Below are positions 10,197 through 21,200 of a stretch of DNA of 26,075 bases, piece by piece (within the stretch, counting starts at the first letter, position 1; every line of letters starts with the position of its first letter). Position numbers and translations under genes: made by a program. Source of the stretch: Rodentolepis nana (taxonomy: Eukaryota > Platyhelminthes > Cestoda > Cyclophyllidea > Hymenolepididae); the NCBI GenBank assembly GCA_900617975.1, contig UZAE01012723.1, positions 6,973-33,047 of the forward strand. Direction: 5' to 3'. Below the pieces are notes generated by a model. It saw only the letters and a program-made list of their open reading frames with translations. It was not told the origin of the DNA and ran no database searches.

Positions 10197-12071
10197 CTAA
10201 AAAGAGTCACCACACTTGTCTCCAGCAAGATTTGGCAGAGCGGGTGTAGATATATTCAGAGATGATCGAATAAAGTCATATACCAAGTTTGAGTATTTGA
10301 TAGGATCGGATGGCGTATAACTGCCATCAATTAATGCAGTTTCAAAGAGCATTTGTATTACTGGTGCATATACGTCTGGTTTCACATTTTCATCTGAACA
10401 CAAATTTTTGAGAAGAATTATTGTTTCGTGGTTTGGATTGATCTCGAATAGCACACCATCTAAATCGTAAGTGTTATAGTGGCGAGAGTGGGATGATGAA
10501 AAAGTCCTAACGCTGTCGACGATAGCACAGCAAGGTGTATTAACCAGCCTTCTAGAAACCCTCGCAAGTATATCTTTATTGGGTAAATATTTTTTTATGA
10601 TAGAGCAAGTTAATGCATACTGATTGATTGCTTTGGCATGTTCCTCTTCATCTTCTCTATTAAGATAAATGTCAGTAGAAAGAGCGGCGACTCCGACTAA
10701 TCTAAAGCCTTTATATTTAAAATGGCCACTGAAAAATTCACTGTCACTTGAATCAGTAGTATATAGCACCTCAACATCACTTTGGAGTAGCTTTTCGCAG
10801 ATAGCTGACTCCCTCACCATTTCTATGCTTTCACCACCGACGAGGTATATTTCCTTCTGATTCTTTTTCATCCGAGAAATGTATTCATCAAGAGAAGTCA
10901 TTCCAGTTCCACTCTTTGAAGAGAAATAGCGCAAAAGTCTAATGAAACGCCTATCATGGTAGTGCACAGATTGAATAAATGGCTTTAATATAACACAGAC
11001 TTCACTGCAGACTTTTGCATCCTGTAATAACTCATCAAACCACTCCAAAAGTACTTCCAGCAGGTGATCATTCTTTTCATTTGAATACTTACTAGGCAGG
11101 TAGTTCTCATCATCTAGAGTTAATGAATCTCCACTAACATTTATAATGCCGTAAAGATATGGAAGATACTCGCTGATGTTTTCAACACCGCCATCCGATA
11201 AACAAGTATGATTCAGATAAACTTTAATCCCAACCCCATCCATATCTTTAGGACGATTTTTGGACAGAAATAGCACACCATGCATTGAAATCTCGCCAGA
11301 ATACGTAAAGGGCTTAGTCGAGATTGGTTCATCAATATTACCACTGAGGAACCTGTAGAGATTGGCGTAGTCTTCTTGGCTAATCTCCTCTAGATTTTGT
11401 TTCCAAAATGTCTGTCCAGCAATAAGCAATCTTTCATCTTGTTCATCGACGATCAACTTTATAGGAAAATCATTAAGCCTGAAATATTTTTGAATGATAT
11501 CTTCGATTACAGTAGGATGGAGAAACATTCGATGCTCCTTCTTCAAATGCAAAATTACTTTCGTACCGCGATCAATTTCGCCATCATAAGGTACAATACT
11601 ACAATTACAGCCAGTCGATGTCGCCAAAATATGCTGTTCACCGTCCTTTTTGGAAATTATTTCCACCTTATCGGCAAATTTGAAGACGGAGTAAAAACCC
11701 AGTCCGAACCTGGAAGTTTGCAATGTTTCAAAACCCGCAACCGAACCAAAAATCCCACCCAATTCATCTGAGGACATTCCAGAACCATTGTCAGCTACAG
11801 TTAAAGTTCCGTCATTTCGATTTGTTATAATCTAAGACATTATGAATAAAAATACCCTTACCTTAACACATATAGAGGCTAACTCTTGAATTGTAAAAGA
11901 ATCACATCGGCAAGCATCCGCCAACGAAAGAGAAGCACCCCTCACAAGCTCAACTAAAATGACCTCATAGCCACCCTTCGAAGAATCAATCAAAACACTG
12001 CGTAGACTGGGAGCATCTACTCCAAAACTATGGACCTCCATCTGTAAGGGTGCCATTATATGGTGTGACAT
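10197..12071 (-). CDS. HSP90-like B: divergent HSP90 with altered ATPase residues (copy 1)
   Basis: Two exons, 12071-11862 and 11831-10197, joined in phase 0 after residue 70, give 614 residues. N-domain: YEVILVELVRGAS (33-45) aligns without gaps to the HSP90 segment holding the catalytic Glu and ATP/Mg Asn. Glu41 is kept, but the Asn position is Gly45. Asp84 is kept in ADNGSGM; the first lid glycine is Ser110 (SRFGLGFYS, G113/G115 kept); Thr160 stands in DRGTKVILHL. In the middle domain the loop that normally carries the catalytic Arg (residues 298-343) has no arginine. Family landmarks return at MKKNQKEIYLV (391-401), RLVNTPCCAIV (498-508) and MLFETAL (564-570). There is no charged linker and no MEEVD; it ends KCGDSF. 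I chose the ATG at 12071 because the leader length then matches paralogue A. Alternatives are ATGs at 12158 (adds a hydrophobic leader), 12056 (best Kozak context) and 12041. The long intact frame argues against a dead pseudogene; an ATPase-deficient pseudo-chaperone is the main inference. Confidence 0.82.
11832..11861 (-). other. 30-nt intron of HSP90-like B (phase 0, copy 1)
   Basis: The donor GTAAGG starts at 11861 after an AAG codon, and the acceptor TCTTAG ends at 11832. Splicing joins CVK to IITNRNDG and restores the alignment into ADNGSGM. Position and phase equal those of the 650-nt intron in HSP90-like A. The length is a multiple of three, but the last triplet is an in-frame TAG, so retention would truncate the protein. 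Confidence 0.88.
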
Positions 12072-12294
12072 TGGGCAAACAGAACCAACGTTTAAATAGA
12101 AATCCAATACCCAATTAAAGAGTAGAACACAAATCACCCGAAGAAATTTAACTAACATAACCCAATGACCAACAAGTCGCAAACAGCAATACGAAGGAAA
12201 AGAAAGGAATTAAAATATACACAAATTTAATACCGCACACAAATACCAATAAAGTTGAAAATACATCTACAACAAATGAAATAAATACAACAGT
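12072..12294. other. Short intercistronic region HSP70 to HSP90-like B (copy 1)
   Basis: Only 223 bp separate the HSP70 stop from the chosen ATG of HSP90-like B. In transcription order it has a variant poly(A) signal ATTAAA (12231-12226), then a T/GT-rich stretch, a pyrimidine-rich tract (about 12210-12190) and an AG at 12153-12152 that could be a splice acceptor. There is no HSE and no clear TATA box. This resembles the spacing in flatworm polycistronic units resolved by spliced-leader trans-splicing, but no SL evidence is in the window. Confidence 0.45.
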
Positions 12295-14244
12295 CTAATC
12301 CACTTCTTCAATTGTTGGACCGCGATTACCGGAGCCAGCATCACCACCCATCCCACCAGGCATACCTCCGGGCATACCTCCAGGCATTCCACCAGCACCA
12401 CCTGCCTCCTGGTACATCTTTGTGATGATGGGATTGCACACACTCTCCAACTCCTTCTGCTTGTGCTCGTACTCATCCTTCTCTGCAGTCTGGTTCACAT
12501 CCAACCACTTCAACACCTCCTCACACTTCTCCACCACCTTCTTCCTATCACCCTCCGCTATCTTCTCCTTCACCTTCTCATCCTCCACTGTCGACTTCAT
12601 CGAGAACGCATAGCTCTCCAACCCATTCTTCGCCGCCACACGATCACGCTGCTTCTCATCCTCCTGTCTGAACTTCTCCGCATCATTCACCATTCTCTCT
12701 ATCTCCTCCTTCGACAAACGACCCTTGTCGTTGGTGATCGTGATCTTGTTCGCCTTACCAGTCGACTTGTCCACCGCCGACACATTCAAGATACCGTTGG
12801 CGTCTATGTCGAAGGTCACCTCTATCTGAGGCACACCACGAGGAGCCGGAGGGATGCCAGACAACTCGAACTTCCCCAACAGATTGTTGTCCCTAGTCAT
12901 CGCACGCTCACCCTCGTACACCTGAATCAACACACCTGGCTGGTTGTCCGAGTACGTGGTGAAGGTCTGTGTCTGTTTGGTTGGGATGGTTGTATTGCGT
13001 TTGATGAGAGCCGTCATCACACCACCCGCGGTCTCCAGACCAAGGGACAGCGGCGCAACATCCAGCAGGAGCAGATCCTGCACTGCCTCCGACTTGTCAC
13101 CCGACAATATCGCCGCCTGCACAGCCGCCCCATACGCCACTGCCTCGTCCGGATTGATCGACTTGTTCAACTCACGACCGTTGAAGAAGTCCTGCAGCAA
13201 CTTCTGCACCTTCGGAATACGCGTCGAACCACCAACCAACACCACATCGTGCACCGAGCTCTTGTCCAACTTCGCATCTCGCAACGCCTTCTCCACCGGC
13301 TCCAGAGTGCTACGGAAGAGATCCGCACACAACTCCTCGAATCGAGCACGAGTTATGGACGTGTAGAAGTCAATACCGTCCATCAACGAGTCGATCTCGA
13401 TATTCGCCTGTGCACTCGAACTCAGTGTCCTCTTCGCCCTCTCACACGCAGTTCTCAAACGACGAATGGCTCTCTTGTTCGTTGTCAAGTCCTTCTTATG
13501 CTTGCGCTTGAACTCCTCCACAAAGTGGTTCACCATTCGAGAGTCGAAGTCCTCACCACCCAAGTGCGTGTCGCCAGCAGTCGACTTCACCTCGAAGATG
13601 CCGTCCTCAATCGAGAGAATGGACACATCGAAGGTGCCACCACCCAAATCGAAGATCAACACATTGCGTTCAGCTCCCACCTTCTTGTCCAAACCATACG
13701 CGATGGCAGCCGCAGTGGGCTCGTTGATGATTCGAAGAACGTTCAAGCCAGAAATCACTCCAGCATCCTTCGTGGCTTGACGCTGACTGTCATTGAAGTA
13801 GGCTGGCACAGTAATCACGGCGTCTGTCACTGTCTTCCCAAGGTAAGCCTCAGCTGTCTCCTTCATCTTCAACAACACCATGGAGGAGATCTCTTCTGCA
13901 AAGAACGACTTCTTCTCACCCTTGAACTCCACCTCGATCTTCGGTTTGCCACCGGAGTTGATCACATGGAAGGGCCAATGTTTCATATCATCCTGCACAA
14001 TACTATCATCAAATCGACGACCAATGAGACGTTTGGCATCGAAAACAGTGTTGGTAGGATTCATAGCCACCTGGTTCTTGGCAGCATCACCGATCAGACG
14101 CTCGGTGTCGGTGAAAGCGACATAACTGGGGGTAGTGCGATTGCCCTGGTCATTAGCTATGATTTCCACTTTTCCATGTTGGAATACACCAACGCAAGAG
14201 AAAGTAGTACCAAGATCAATACCGACAGCTGGTCCCTTTGACAT
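12295..14244 (-). CDS. HSP70: Cytosolic/nuclear HSP70 (HSC70-type chaperone), complete
   Basis: A single-exon, 649-residue HSP70, the usual full length. The ATPase domain covers about residues 1-385: signature 1 IDLGTTFS (9-16), catalytic Lys71, signature 2 [13 protein letters not shown] (199-211 region), signature 3 [11 protein letters not shown] (335-345), and a basic NLS-like stretch at about 246-262. The linker [13 protein letters not shown] (390-402) leads to the substrate-binding domain and helical lid. The tail has GGMP repeats (about 618-634) and a terminal EEVD, which binds TPR co-chaperones such as HOP and CHIP and marks a cytosolic eukaryotic form. The ATG at 14244 is preceded by a TATA box and HSEs. 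It lacks introns, as inducible HSP70s often do. Codon use is strongly C/G-ending over most of the gene, unlike the neighbouring HSP90-like genes, and fits high expression; the first ~90 codons are less biased. The gene spans the repeat junction at 13680/13681. Confidence 0.98.
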   Translation of the reverse strand: MSKGPAVGIDLGTTFSCVGVFQHGKVEIIANDQGNRTTPSYVAFTDTERLIGDAAKNQVAMNPTNTVFDAKRLIGRRFDDSIVQDDMKHWPFHVINSGGKPKIEVEFKGEKKSFFAEEISSMVLLKMKETAEAYLGKTVTDAVITVPAYFNDSQRQATKDAGVISGLNVLRIINEPTAAAIAYGLDKKVGAERNVLIFDLGGGTFDVSILSIEDGIFEVKSTAGDTHLGGEDFDSRMVNHFVEEFKRKHKKDLTTNKRAIRRLRTACERAKRTLSSSAQANIEIDSLMDGIDFYTSITRARFEELCADLFRSTLEPVEKALRDAKLDKSSVHDVVLVGGSTRIPKVQKLLQDFFNGRELNKSINPDEAVAYGAAVQAAILSGDKSEAVQDLLLLDVAPLSLGLETAGGVMTALIKRNTTIPTKQTQTFTTYSDNQPGVLIQVYEGERAMTRDNNLLGKFELSGIPPAPRGVPQIEVTFDIDANGILNVSAVDKSTGKANKITITNDKGRLSKEEIERMVNDAEKFRQEDEKQRDRVAAKNGLESYAFSMKSTVEDEKVKEKIAEGDRKKVVEKCEEVLKWLDVNQTAEKDEYEHKQKELESVCNPIITKMYQEAGGAGGMPGGMPGGMPGGMGGDAGSGNRGPTIEEVD

Positions 14245-14297
14245 ACCAACGATTGCACGCCAAAACGTAAGTGAAACCTCGTGGTATTGCTTGCAAG

Positions 14298-14303
14298 TTT
14301 ATA
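14298..14303 (-). promoter_or_regulatory. TATA box of HSP70 (copy 2)
   Basis: TATAAA on the minus strand, 54-59 bp before the ATG of the complete HSP70; identical to the copy at 618-623. Confidence 0.65.
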
Positions 14304-14319
14304 TTTATTTAATCTGCCT

Positions 14320-14332
14320 TTCTAGAAATTTA
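14320..14332 (-). promoter_or_regulatory. Proximal heat-shock element (copy 2)
   Basis: TTCtaGAAatTTA, one mismatch in the third unit; drives the complete HSP70 together with the distal element. Confidence 0.7.
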
Positions 14333-14348
14333 CCTGGATGCGTTGCTT

Positions 14349-14361
14349 TTCCCGAAAATTC
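14349..14361 (-). promoter_or_regulatory. Distal perfect heat-shock element (copy 2)
   Basis: TTCccGAAaaTTC, an exact three-unit HSE 105-117 bp upstream of the ATG. CCAAT motifs follow at 14365-14369 (+) and 14405-14401 (minus). Confidence 0.85.
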
Positions 14362-15214
14362 TAACCAATCGTTGGTGTATATTTAAGTGCGACGTTTTCT
14401 ATTGGCTATTTCGATACTACGCACGCATCCATCTTCGCCTGCTGCTCTTCTACTTTTAAGGCCATTTAACTTGGTGTCTCTTTATTTCGCCACTAGCATT
14501 TTTTACTCACTTGCCTTTGTGTTTCTAAAACTATTTGGGTAGTTAATTTAATTGTTTTCAAGTTTGAATACTAATTGCGTTTTGGGAATTGCTATAACCC
14601 AAATTCATTCGATTAACCCTTCGATTCAAATAGCTATTCCACGTGGCAATAATGCCTTTTTCCAGCACAGTTAGATTATTTGAGTTCGGGAATCATCATT
14701 GTTGTTCTAATTCCTCAGAGGGTTGTTTCCTGATTCGCTTTTTTCATATTTCGGCAGACTTTCGAATGATTTAATTACTTTCAAGCAATAACCAGATGAG
14801 TTTATCTTGCTTCCCCACCTCTAAATTTGTTACATTAACTGCAAAACTTTAATCTAGGAGTTCTTATGATTTATCCATTGGCACCTGCAAATTTCGGATT
14901 TCCAGTTTTTACTAATATCGAGTACTTATAGAATATTCACTTCGAGAATTTTCTTTCTGAGATTTCAATTTTCTCCTTGCCTTATCCAGCCTTGAGGTTT
15001 ATCCCTGTGTCCATAAATCAGATTAATTTCACTCTTACTCTAAGCTTTTTTTATTAATCAATAGCCTAATCACCCACTCCCACTCAATAATTAGCAGCTA
15101 ATCGAATAGAAAATTCGGATGGAACATCATATGTGACCTAATTACTATGCAAGAAGAGAACTCGAAAAGATATACAATTTTTAAGCTTTTATTAAGCAAA
15201 ACAGGCGGTAAGTT
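14362..15214. other. Intergenic DNA upstream of HSP70 (copy 2)
   Basis: Same content as 682-1534: CCAAT boxes, a CCACGTGG palindrome at 14639-14646 and the poly(A) signal of HSP90-like A. No gene seen. Confidence 0.6.
15188..15193 (-). terminator. Poly(A) signal AATAAA of HSP90-like A (copy 2)
   Basis: Minus-strand AATAAA, 22 bp beyond the stop codon at 15215. Confidence 0.65.
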
Positions 15215-17802
15215 CTAGGCCAGTCTATTCATAGGGCTCGAATCAATTTCGTAATTCAGCTCTTCTTTACTTTCAACGTCACCAACGCTCTTCAATTTTA
15301 CATCTTCTAGATACTTGTTCACAAATCTGAACATGAGTCTTGGAAGGTCACGACAGTTTTCCAAAATATATCCAGAACGAATCATAGCTGTTGAATAGAG
15401 CAAGGTTACAATATTTTTCCAGAAGATGTCTGGGTTTTCCTTCTTACGAATTAACTCTTTCAAGCAGTTTATTATTGGATCCTTGTGGTTGATCTTTAAG
15501 ATTTTATTCCCATTGCCATCCTCATCTTCATCGTCAGTGGTAATAGCGCAAGGCACATCCAGGGGTACTTGAGAGATCTTTATATCTACAATCTTATCGC
15601 CTAACAATTCTTTTATCTTTTCAAACATAAGACTATATTCGTCCAATATTTTAGAATAATCTTCAAAGCAGTTACTCTCAGGATCTAGGGTTATCTTGCT
15701 GGCATCTATAAATTCCATATCTTCATAAGCTATTATCATTTCTACGATCTTCCTCCTGGTCTCGCCTTGTATCAAAATGACATCATAGTCACGCTTCTTC
15801 AGCCATTCAATAAAGGGAGGGTTGGAAGTTAAATCCACGACGTCTTCAAATAAGTAATAAATCTCCTTTTGATCCGGTTTCATTTGATCTACATAATCGC
15901 GTATCCTAATGGCCCTTTCCTTGTTCTTTAATGTGCAAAAGCCCATTAACGATAGCAGTTCCTGGTGGTGTTTAGAATCGCTCAAAACTCCATATTCAAT
16001 GTTCTTACAATATTGCGTATGGAAGAGAACGAACTTCGCAGGGTTCTGTGCTATTTCATTGAACGCATCCAAAACGATTTTAACCAGGATTTCACCGATC
16101 TCTTGCCTTAAATGGCCCTGAAGATCAGTTCGATTGGCATTAAGAAGCGTAGTATCCACACTCACAACCACCGTGACAAAATCCATGTATGTGGGAAGCA
16201 GGCGCTCTTTGCGTTTAGGCAATTTAAGACCTTTCCAGATAAAGTGCACATTATATTCCCCAGTATTCCAAGTGCAGAAATGGGGATCCTTACAAGGAAT
16301 ATATATTAGGGCTTCGAAGGATATTGGGGCCTCATGATATTTGTGGTGCCTGATGAGAAAATGAGAATGTTTATTATACGCAATAGTTTCATATAGTGCC
16401 TTAATTTCGTTTGTTGTTAATATATCAAAACCCTTGCCCCATGTATGATTAGTCATATATTTAAGGGGTTGGACCAGTTTTTCGTCTACTTCATTCCATT
16501 TAGTTTCAATTGTAATGGGATATTCGGCATGGAAGAAATGCGAATCCATCAACTCGGCAAGCATAAAAGGGGCCAGTAGATTCATATTGGCGGCATTCAA
16601 GTGCAGAATTACTCTAGTTCCACGAGATATTTCTTCTTCTCCATTATAAGGATGAATGGTGTACGAATTAAGATTTTCACACTCAAATATGTAAGCTTCA
16701 TCATCTTTATGTTTGGTAATAATTTGAATCTTATCGGCAGCCTTGAAAGCTGTGTAGAATCCCGTTCCAGATTCGCCAAAAAGGAAGATATCTGAATCCA
16801 ATGACAACTGTTCCTTGAATTCTCTGGTGCCTGAGCATGCCACAACACCAATATAATCGACAATATTTTTCTTCGTCATACCAATACCATTGTCAATTAT
16901 GGTAAGCGTTTTTTCGGGGAAATTTGAAACGATCTGTTAATAAAAAAAAGATGAATGAATATTATAAAAGTTGAAAGGACCAGTCCAGTTTTTGAGCTGA
17001 GCTGATCCAAGTTAATTAGCATAGGCCTAAATTTTCCGCTTACCATAGAGATGAGAGTAAATCCATGCCTCTTTGCTTAATGCCGTATTTTTGAAATACA
17101 AGTAAATGTGAATCTTTGCCCTAGAAAACCTGCTGCTAACCCAAATTCCTACACGACCAAACGTCCTTAACCGTGAATGTACTTACGAATTTTTAAACCG
17201 AAACCTTCAATTTTCATACTTTCCTTTAAGCCGAAATTTTGCTAAGATGGGATCTTTGGTTAAATACACTAATTATAATAAATGAATTGAACATTCTCCG
17301 TGCACTCCTAAGAAACAAATTAGTTTCATCCATCGTGGATCGGATCATCGAATGTTCGATTTCGTGACCAACTGCGTAAATACAATCATCTATCACGTAT
17401 TCTATTCTTTGTAAGTTAGTTTATTTTTTGACAAAAAGCAGCTTTTTGATCAACATTTGATGTCCCTGTTCCAGAGCTGTAACTCCTAAGTGATAAGTAT
17501 TGAAAATACTTCGACTGAGCTTTTATGTGTTACGAGCACACAACTTTCAAACATAGGGAGAGGATTGGAACAACTTAACTCACCTTAACGCCTAATTTTT
17601 CATCCCCATCAGCAAGTAAGGTTGGATCAGAGAGACTCAAATAACGTATTTTTTCCAGAGCATCAAAAGCATTACATATTAGTTCTCTAATAAAAACAGA
17701 ATCGGATGGATATAAGTAATTAATTGTAGTATCGATTATTTGCGAGTTTTTTCCTTGAAATTCGTTGGAGTCGACCTCAACAGAGCAACCCACATCAGAC
17801 AT
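15215..17802 (-). CDS. HSP90-like A, copy 2
   Basis: Exons 17802-17584 and 16933-15215 encode a 645-residue protein identical to copy 1 (1535-4122). All ATPase residues noted there (Glu40, Asn44, Asp87, Thr179, Arg341, Gln345) are present. Both copies being intact and identical gives no sign that one is decaying. Confidence 0.88.
16934..17583 (-). other. Intron of HSP90-like A (650 nt, copy 2)
   Basis: GTGAGT donor from 17583 and AACAG acceptor ending at 16934; phase 0, as in copy 1. Confidence 0.9.
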
Positions 17803-18066
17803 TTCTCAGGTCAGATAATGCAACAAATTGAAAAAAATCAATTTTTAAATTAGATTGAATTAGTGATCATCTGGGCGCAAAAAATAAACTGATCTTAAGC
17901 CTGACCAAAAATCTGGGACGATGTGTTTACTCACCATGAAAAACCAATAGAAAAGTCTGATTTGTCTTCTTCAAAATCTGTAAAATTTGTGCGTTCCTTA
18001 ACACAGAATGAGTGAGTGATTTTTTAAATTAAAAATGTGATCAGAGTGAAACAGTTATAGTTTTAA

Positions 18067-18261
18067 CTACAAGTACTTTTTGAGGACTCTATCCATCAGT
18101 CTCTGATTAATTTGGTGTGCGATCTCTTGAGGAAAAGGATTTGAATTCGTGTAAAACAAATCAATGTGAATTTTAGAGAGGGAATCAAAATCAAGTATGG
18201 GGCTCCCTACCGGTTTGACGTTAAAGATCGACATAAATGACAGCTTACATTCCGAAGACAT
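18067..18261 (-). pseudogene. Small ORF, possible HSP90 N-terminal remnant (copy 2)
   Basis: An identical 64-codon ORF to that at 4387-4581, again 265 bp upstream of HSP90-like A. Its persistence in both units is uninformative about function because the flanking DNA is equally identical. Confidence 0.3.
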
Positions 18262-21200
18262 TTGGGAATATTAAGTTAGCTGTCATATTCCTGAATGCTT
18301 AAATGTTTCTACATGATTAAAAAGTTCCATTTAGTATTAATAATCTCATAATCTATAACCAGTATGTCTAAAGTTCTGTGAGTCTTATTATGCTAAAATT
18401 CTTAAGGTCTAGCACAACAACCGTGCAAAGGCATTTGTTTTTTTGGACCCGTAAGCAGGCTTGAATATAATTATTCAAGACGGTTCAACAAAATGAAGAG
18501 GGAATATTATAAAGAACCGTAAAATTTAATCACAGGTAGGATGGAATGATGCAATACAGAAAAGGTAAAGGAAATGTCCCATTGAGCACTCTCTCTCCCT
18601 CTTCAATATGGTGAATCTAAAAGCCATGCATTTAATTGTTTAATCTGTTCTTTACGATCTTTAAATAAATGGATTTATTAAAACCAGTCCAATATTAGTG
18701 ATAACCTTGAATGGAAACTAGTGAATTTTATTATATTAATAAAATGTAAATCACTATTATTCTGTTCGTTAGATGATAAATACCCCCAGATTGTTACCAA
18801 GTTAGAATCCTCTAGCTCAATGGCTTTGAGTGGCATCGAGCATATTCATTTAAAACTGTCAGGTTAGATGCCTTTGTGATCTTCTGTAAATACTGTAATA
18901 AAAGACGACTTCTAGCGCTTAATTTCCGGAATCATGAAGTCCTATCATTAGGAAAGATTCATTAAGCATCACCAATAGTAAAATATTAAAAAACTATGTT
19001 TAAAGGCAGCTGGAATTTCCAAATTCCTTGGAGGAGATATTCCTTACAGGTTAGCAGGGCGTTAATAAGCTTCGGAACTTCATTAACCAAAAGTTTGATC
19101 TTAGTGCTATATATCAGGTTGTCCCAGTGGTAGTATGTAATGGTTAAACTAAACATGCTGTTGGAGAGAAATCAGATTATGGAAAAAGGTTGTAATAATT
19201 GTTGTCAAATTAGACAAATTGTTAAAATGGTCCAGTAACGAGAGCAAAATTGTGTAACTTCAGCGTTTGACATTAGTTATTGTGTAAGAGAATGAACTGA
19301 AGTGATAAATCATTTTACCTCACAAAACAAACACCATTTTTAGCTTAACGAATTACCTTTTCTAATAATTTAAGAGGAAATATGGATTTTTTCAGTAGTT
19401 TTCAATGGCTTTGAAGACAACATATCTACCTTCTATTTGCAAACGCGCACGTTGACTTCTCTAAAGGCTTTCTTTCACTGGAACAATGTTACATCGAAGA
19501 AATTTCAAGTCCCACTAGAAAAATTTTCATAGTAATTGACTTGAGTATCCAGAAATCACAGAAAAGTCACATTCTCTCACAGCCTTTATTGGTAGGAATT
19601 AAACAGCGAGTTGGTCACATACCCCACTGGGTTTGCGTCGAAGAGCACTGCAGATGCGAACTTTAACCACTGCTTAAGGAAACACACATCTACGATTTTC
19701 CCACGTGAATTCAACTTTTAATTAGAAAGTAAGCTAAGTTAATTAGAAAATGGAAAGTTTAGTAAATAAAATTTGTGCTGAACGAATATGATCGGCAACA
19801 TACATACTTCAAAATTTAATTGATCAAAATAGTGTCTTTAAATGGAAGTGACTATTATTGATTTGCTATATGTAAATTAAAAAAAATATATTACCCAGTG
19901 AGAATGAAACTGATATCTCCACCTTTCTTACCCACCAGTTGCACGTTAAAGGACACGAAATCTGCTAACTACCTTACCTTTTCTTATTTTATCTTCCTAA
20001 TTTAGTACTGTTACCAACCTCCATTTCTTTAACTGATTTTCTGCTTAATCATTACCATTTGGATCATTATTGATTTGGCATGATATATTGAAGAAAGCTC
20101 TATCAAAATATCTAAAGATTTTTGGAAAATAAGGAATATCTATTTGAAATGATTAAGCATTCACTGGTCTGAATAACCTAAGTTCAAGCTCATGTACTGA
20201 AACACAGATTAAAATTTGATAAATTTGATTAAACAACTTATGCTAATACTTGAGGACATCTGTTACATGGTAAATTGTCAGTTTTAGATACTTGTGAAAT
20301 TCAGGATATTTTCACAGTGTTCCCATTTTATCTCCAATATGTTTTGCTTAAGTTATATATTTCTTTAGCTTTGTAATGCGAAATATTGATGACCACAAAG
20401 TGTAGTCAACAAAAACAATCAAGTCATCATTTATATATTTATATTAAATGGCAGGCGCTTTGATAGTTATCATTATCTCTTTAGCTAACTTCAGGTTTCA
20501 TAGAGGGCTGAAACATCAAAGGGAGAAAATGTCGAGAGGGGGAACAGAAGAGGGAGTCACAGATGTAAAAGAGACAGACCGACAAAGGTAGAGAAAAGGT
20601 AAGATGAGTACTGCGAAAGGGGCCGAATATGACATACAGTGGGGTCATGGTAGTTTGAAGTCAGAGGTCAACCGCCAGTTAATTGATGGTCATGGTAGTT
20701 TAAAGTGAGAGATCAGCTGTCGGTTTATAGAGTTTTCGCTGTAAGAGTATATGTTGCCCAGGGTGCACCACTTCGAGGTAAGTCTATCGCACACTCCGTG
20801 CTTTTATATTTTCACTGCAATCTATCCGTTTCTCACCACTCCTAATAAACCTTTTAAAGCTCTTTCAATTGCACTCTTTAACAATAATTGCCTAACGATA
20901 TATTACTTTAGGATATTTTTCTCATTACTGTATAGATATCGTCTTAACACTACTCTTTCTGTAGAAGTTAATAAATTATTTACTAAGTAAGACAACTTAA
21001 AATTTCAAATTTAGATAAGGGATAAAACCTATTACTTAGGGACGTGTTTTATCACAAAATTGAATACTTTTTAAAGCTCTTAATCGATCAGTTCAAAAGG
21101 ATGAGTTGTTGCTATTCGGCAGCCATTAGCTTATTTGAAGGAAATTATTCATTCAACTCGTTCTAATGGTAAGACCATTTCAATTGCTTAATAGATTTGG

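Larger units (their letters stand above)
1..13680. repeat. Tandem repeat unit, copy 1 (13,680 bp)
   Basis: Base 1 matches base 13681, and every recognised gene recurs exactly 13,680 bp further on with no length change. This unit runs from inside HSP70 (codon 188) through HSP90-like A, the long spacer, HSP90-like B and the rest of the next HSP70. All line pairs I compared between the copies are identical except one base at 238. Because the spacer DNA is as conserved as the genes, the identity reflects very recent duplication, ongoing homogenisation or an assembly duplication, not selection on coding sequence. The phase of the unit is arbitrary: the window edge sets it, not a visible junction. 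Confidence 0.97.

Noticed and set aside
12159..12182. A start for HSP90-like B at 12182
   Set aside because: The triplet there is TTG, not ATG. An in-frame stop lies at 12212-12210, and the first true ATG is at 12158.
12463..14241. A 592-codon open frame on the + strand opposite HSP70
   Set aside because: It is antisense to a clear HSP70. Long antisense frames are a known by-product of strongly biased HSP70 codon use (few codons that read as stops on the other strand). The predicted product is Leu/His/Arg-rich and resembles no family.
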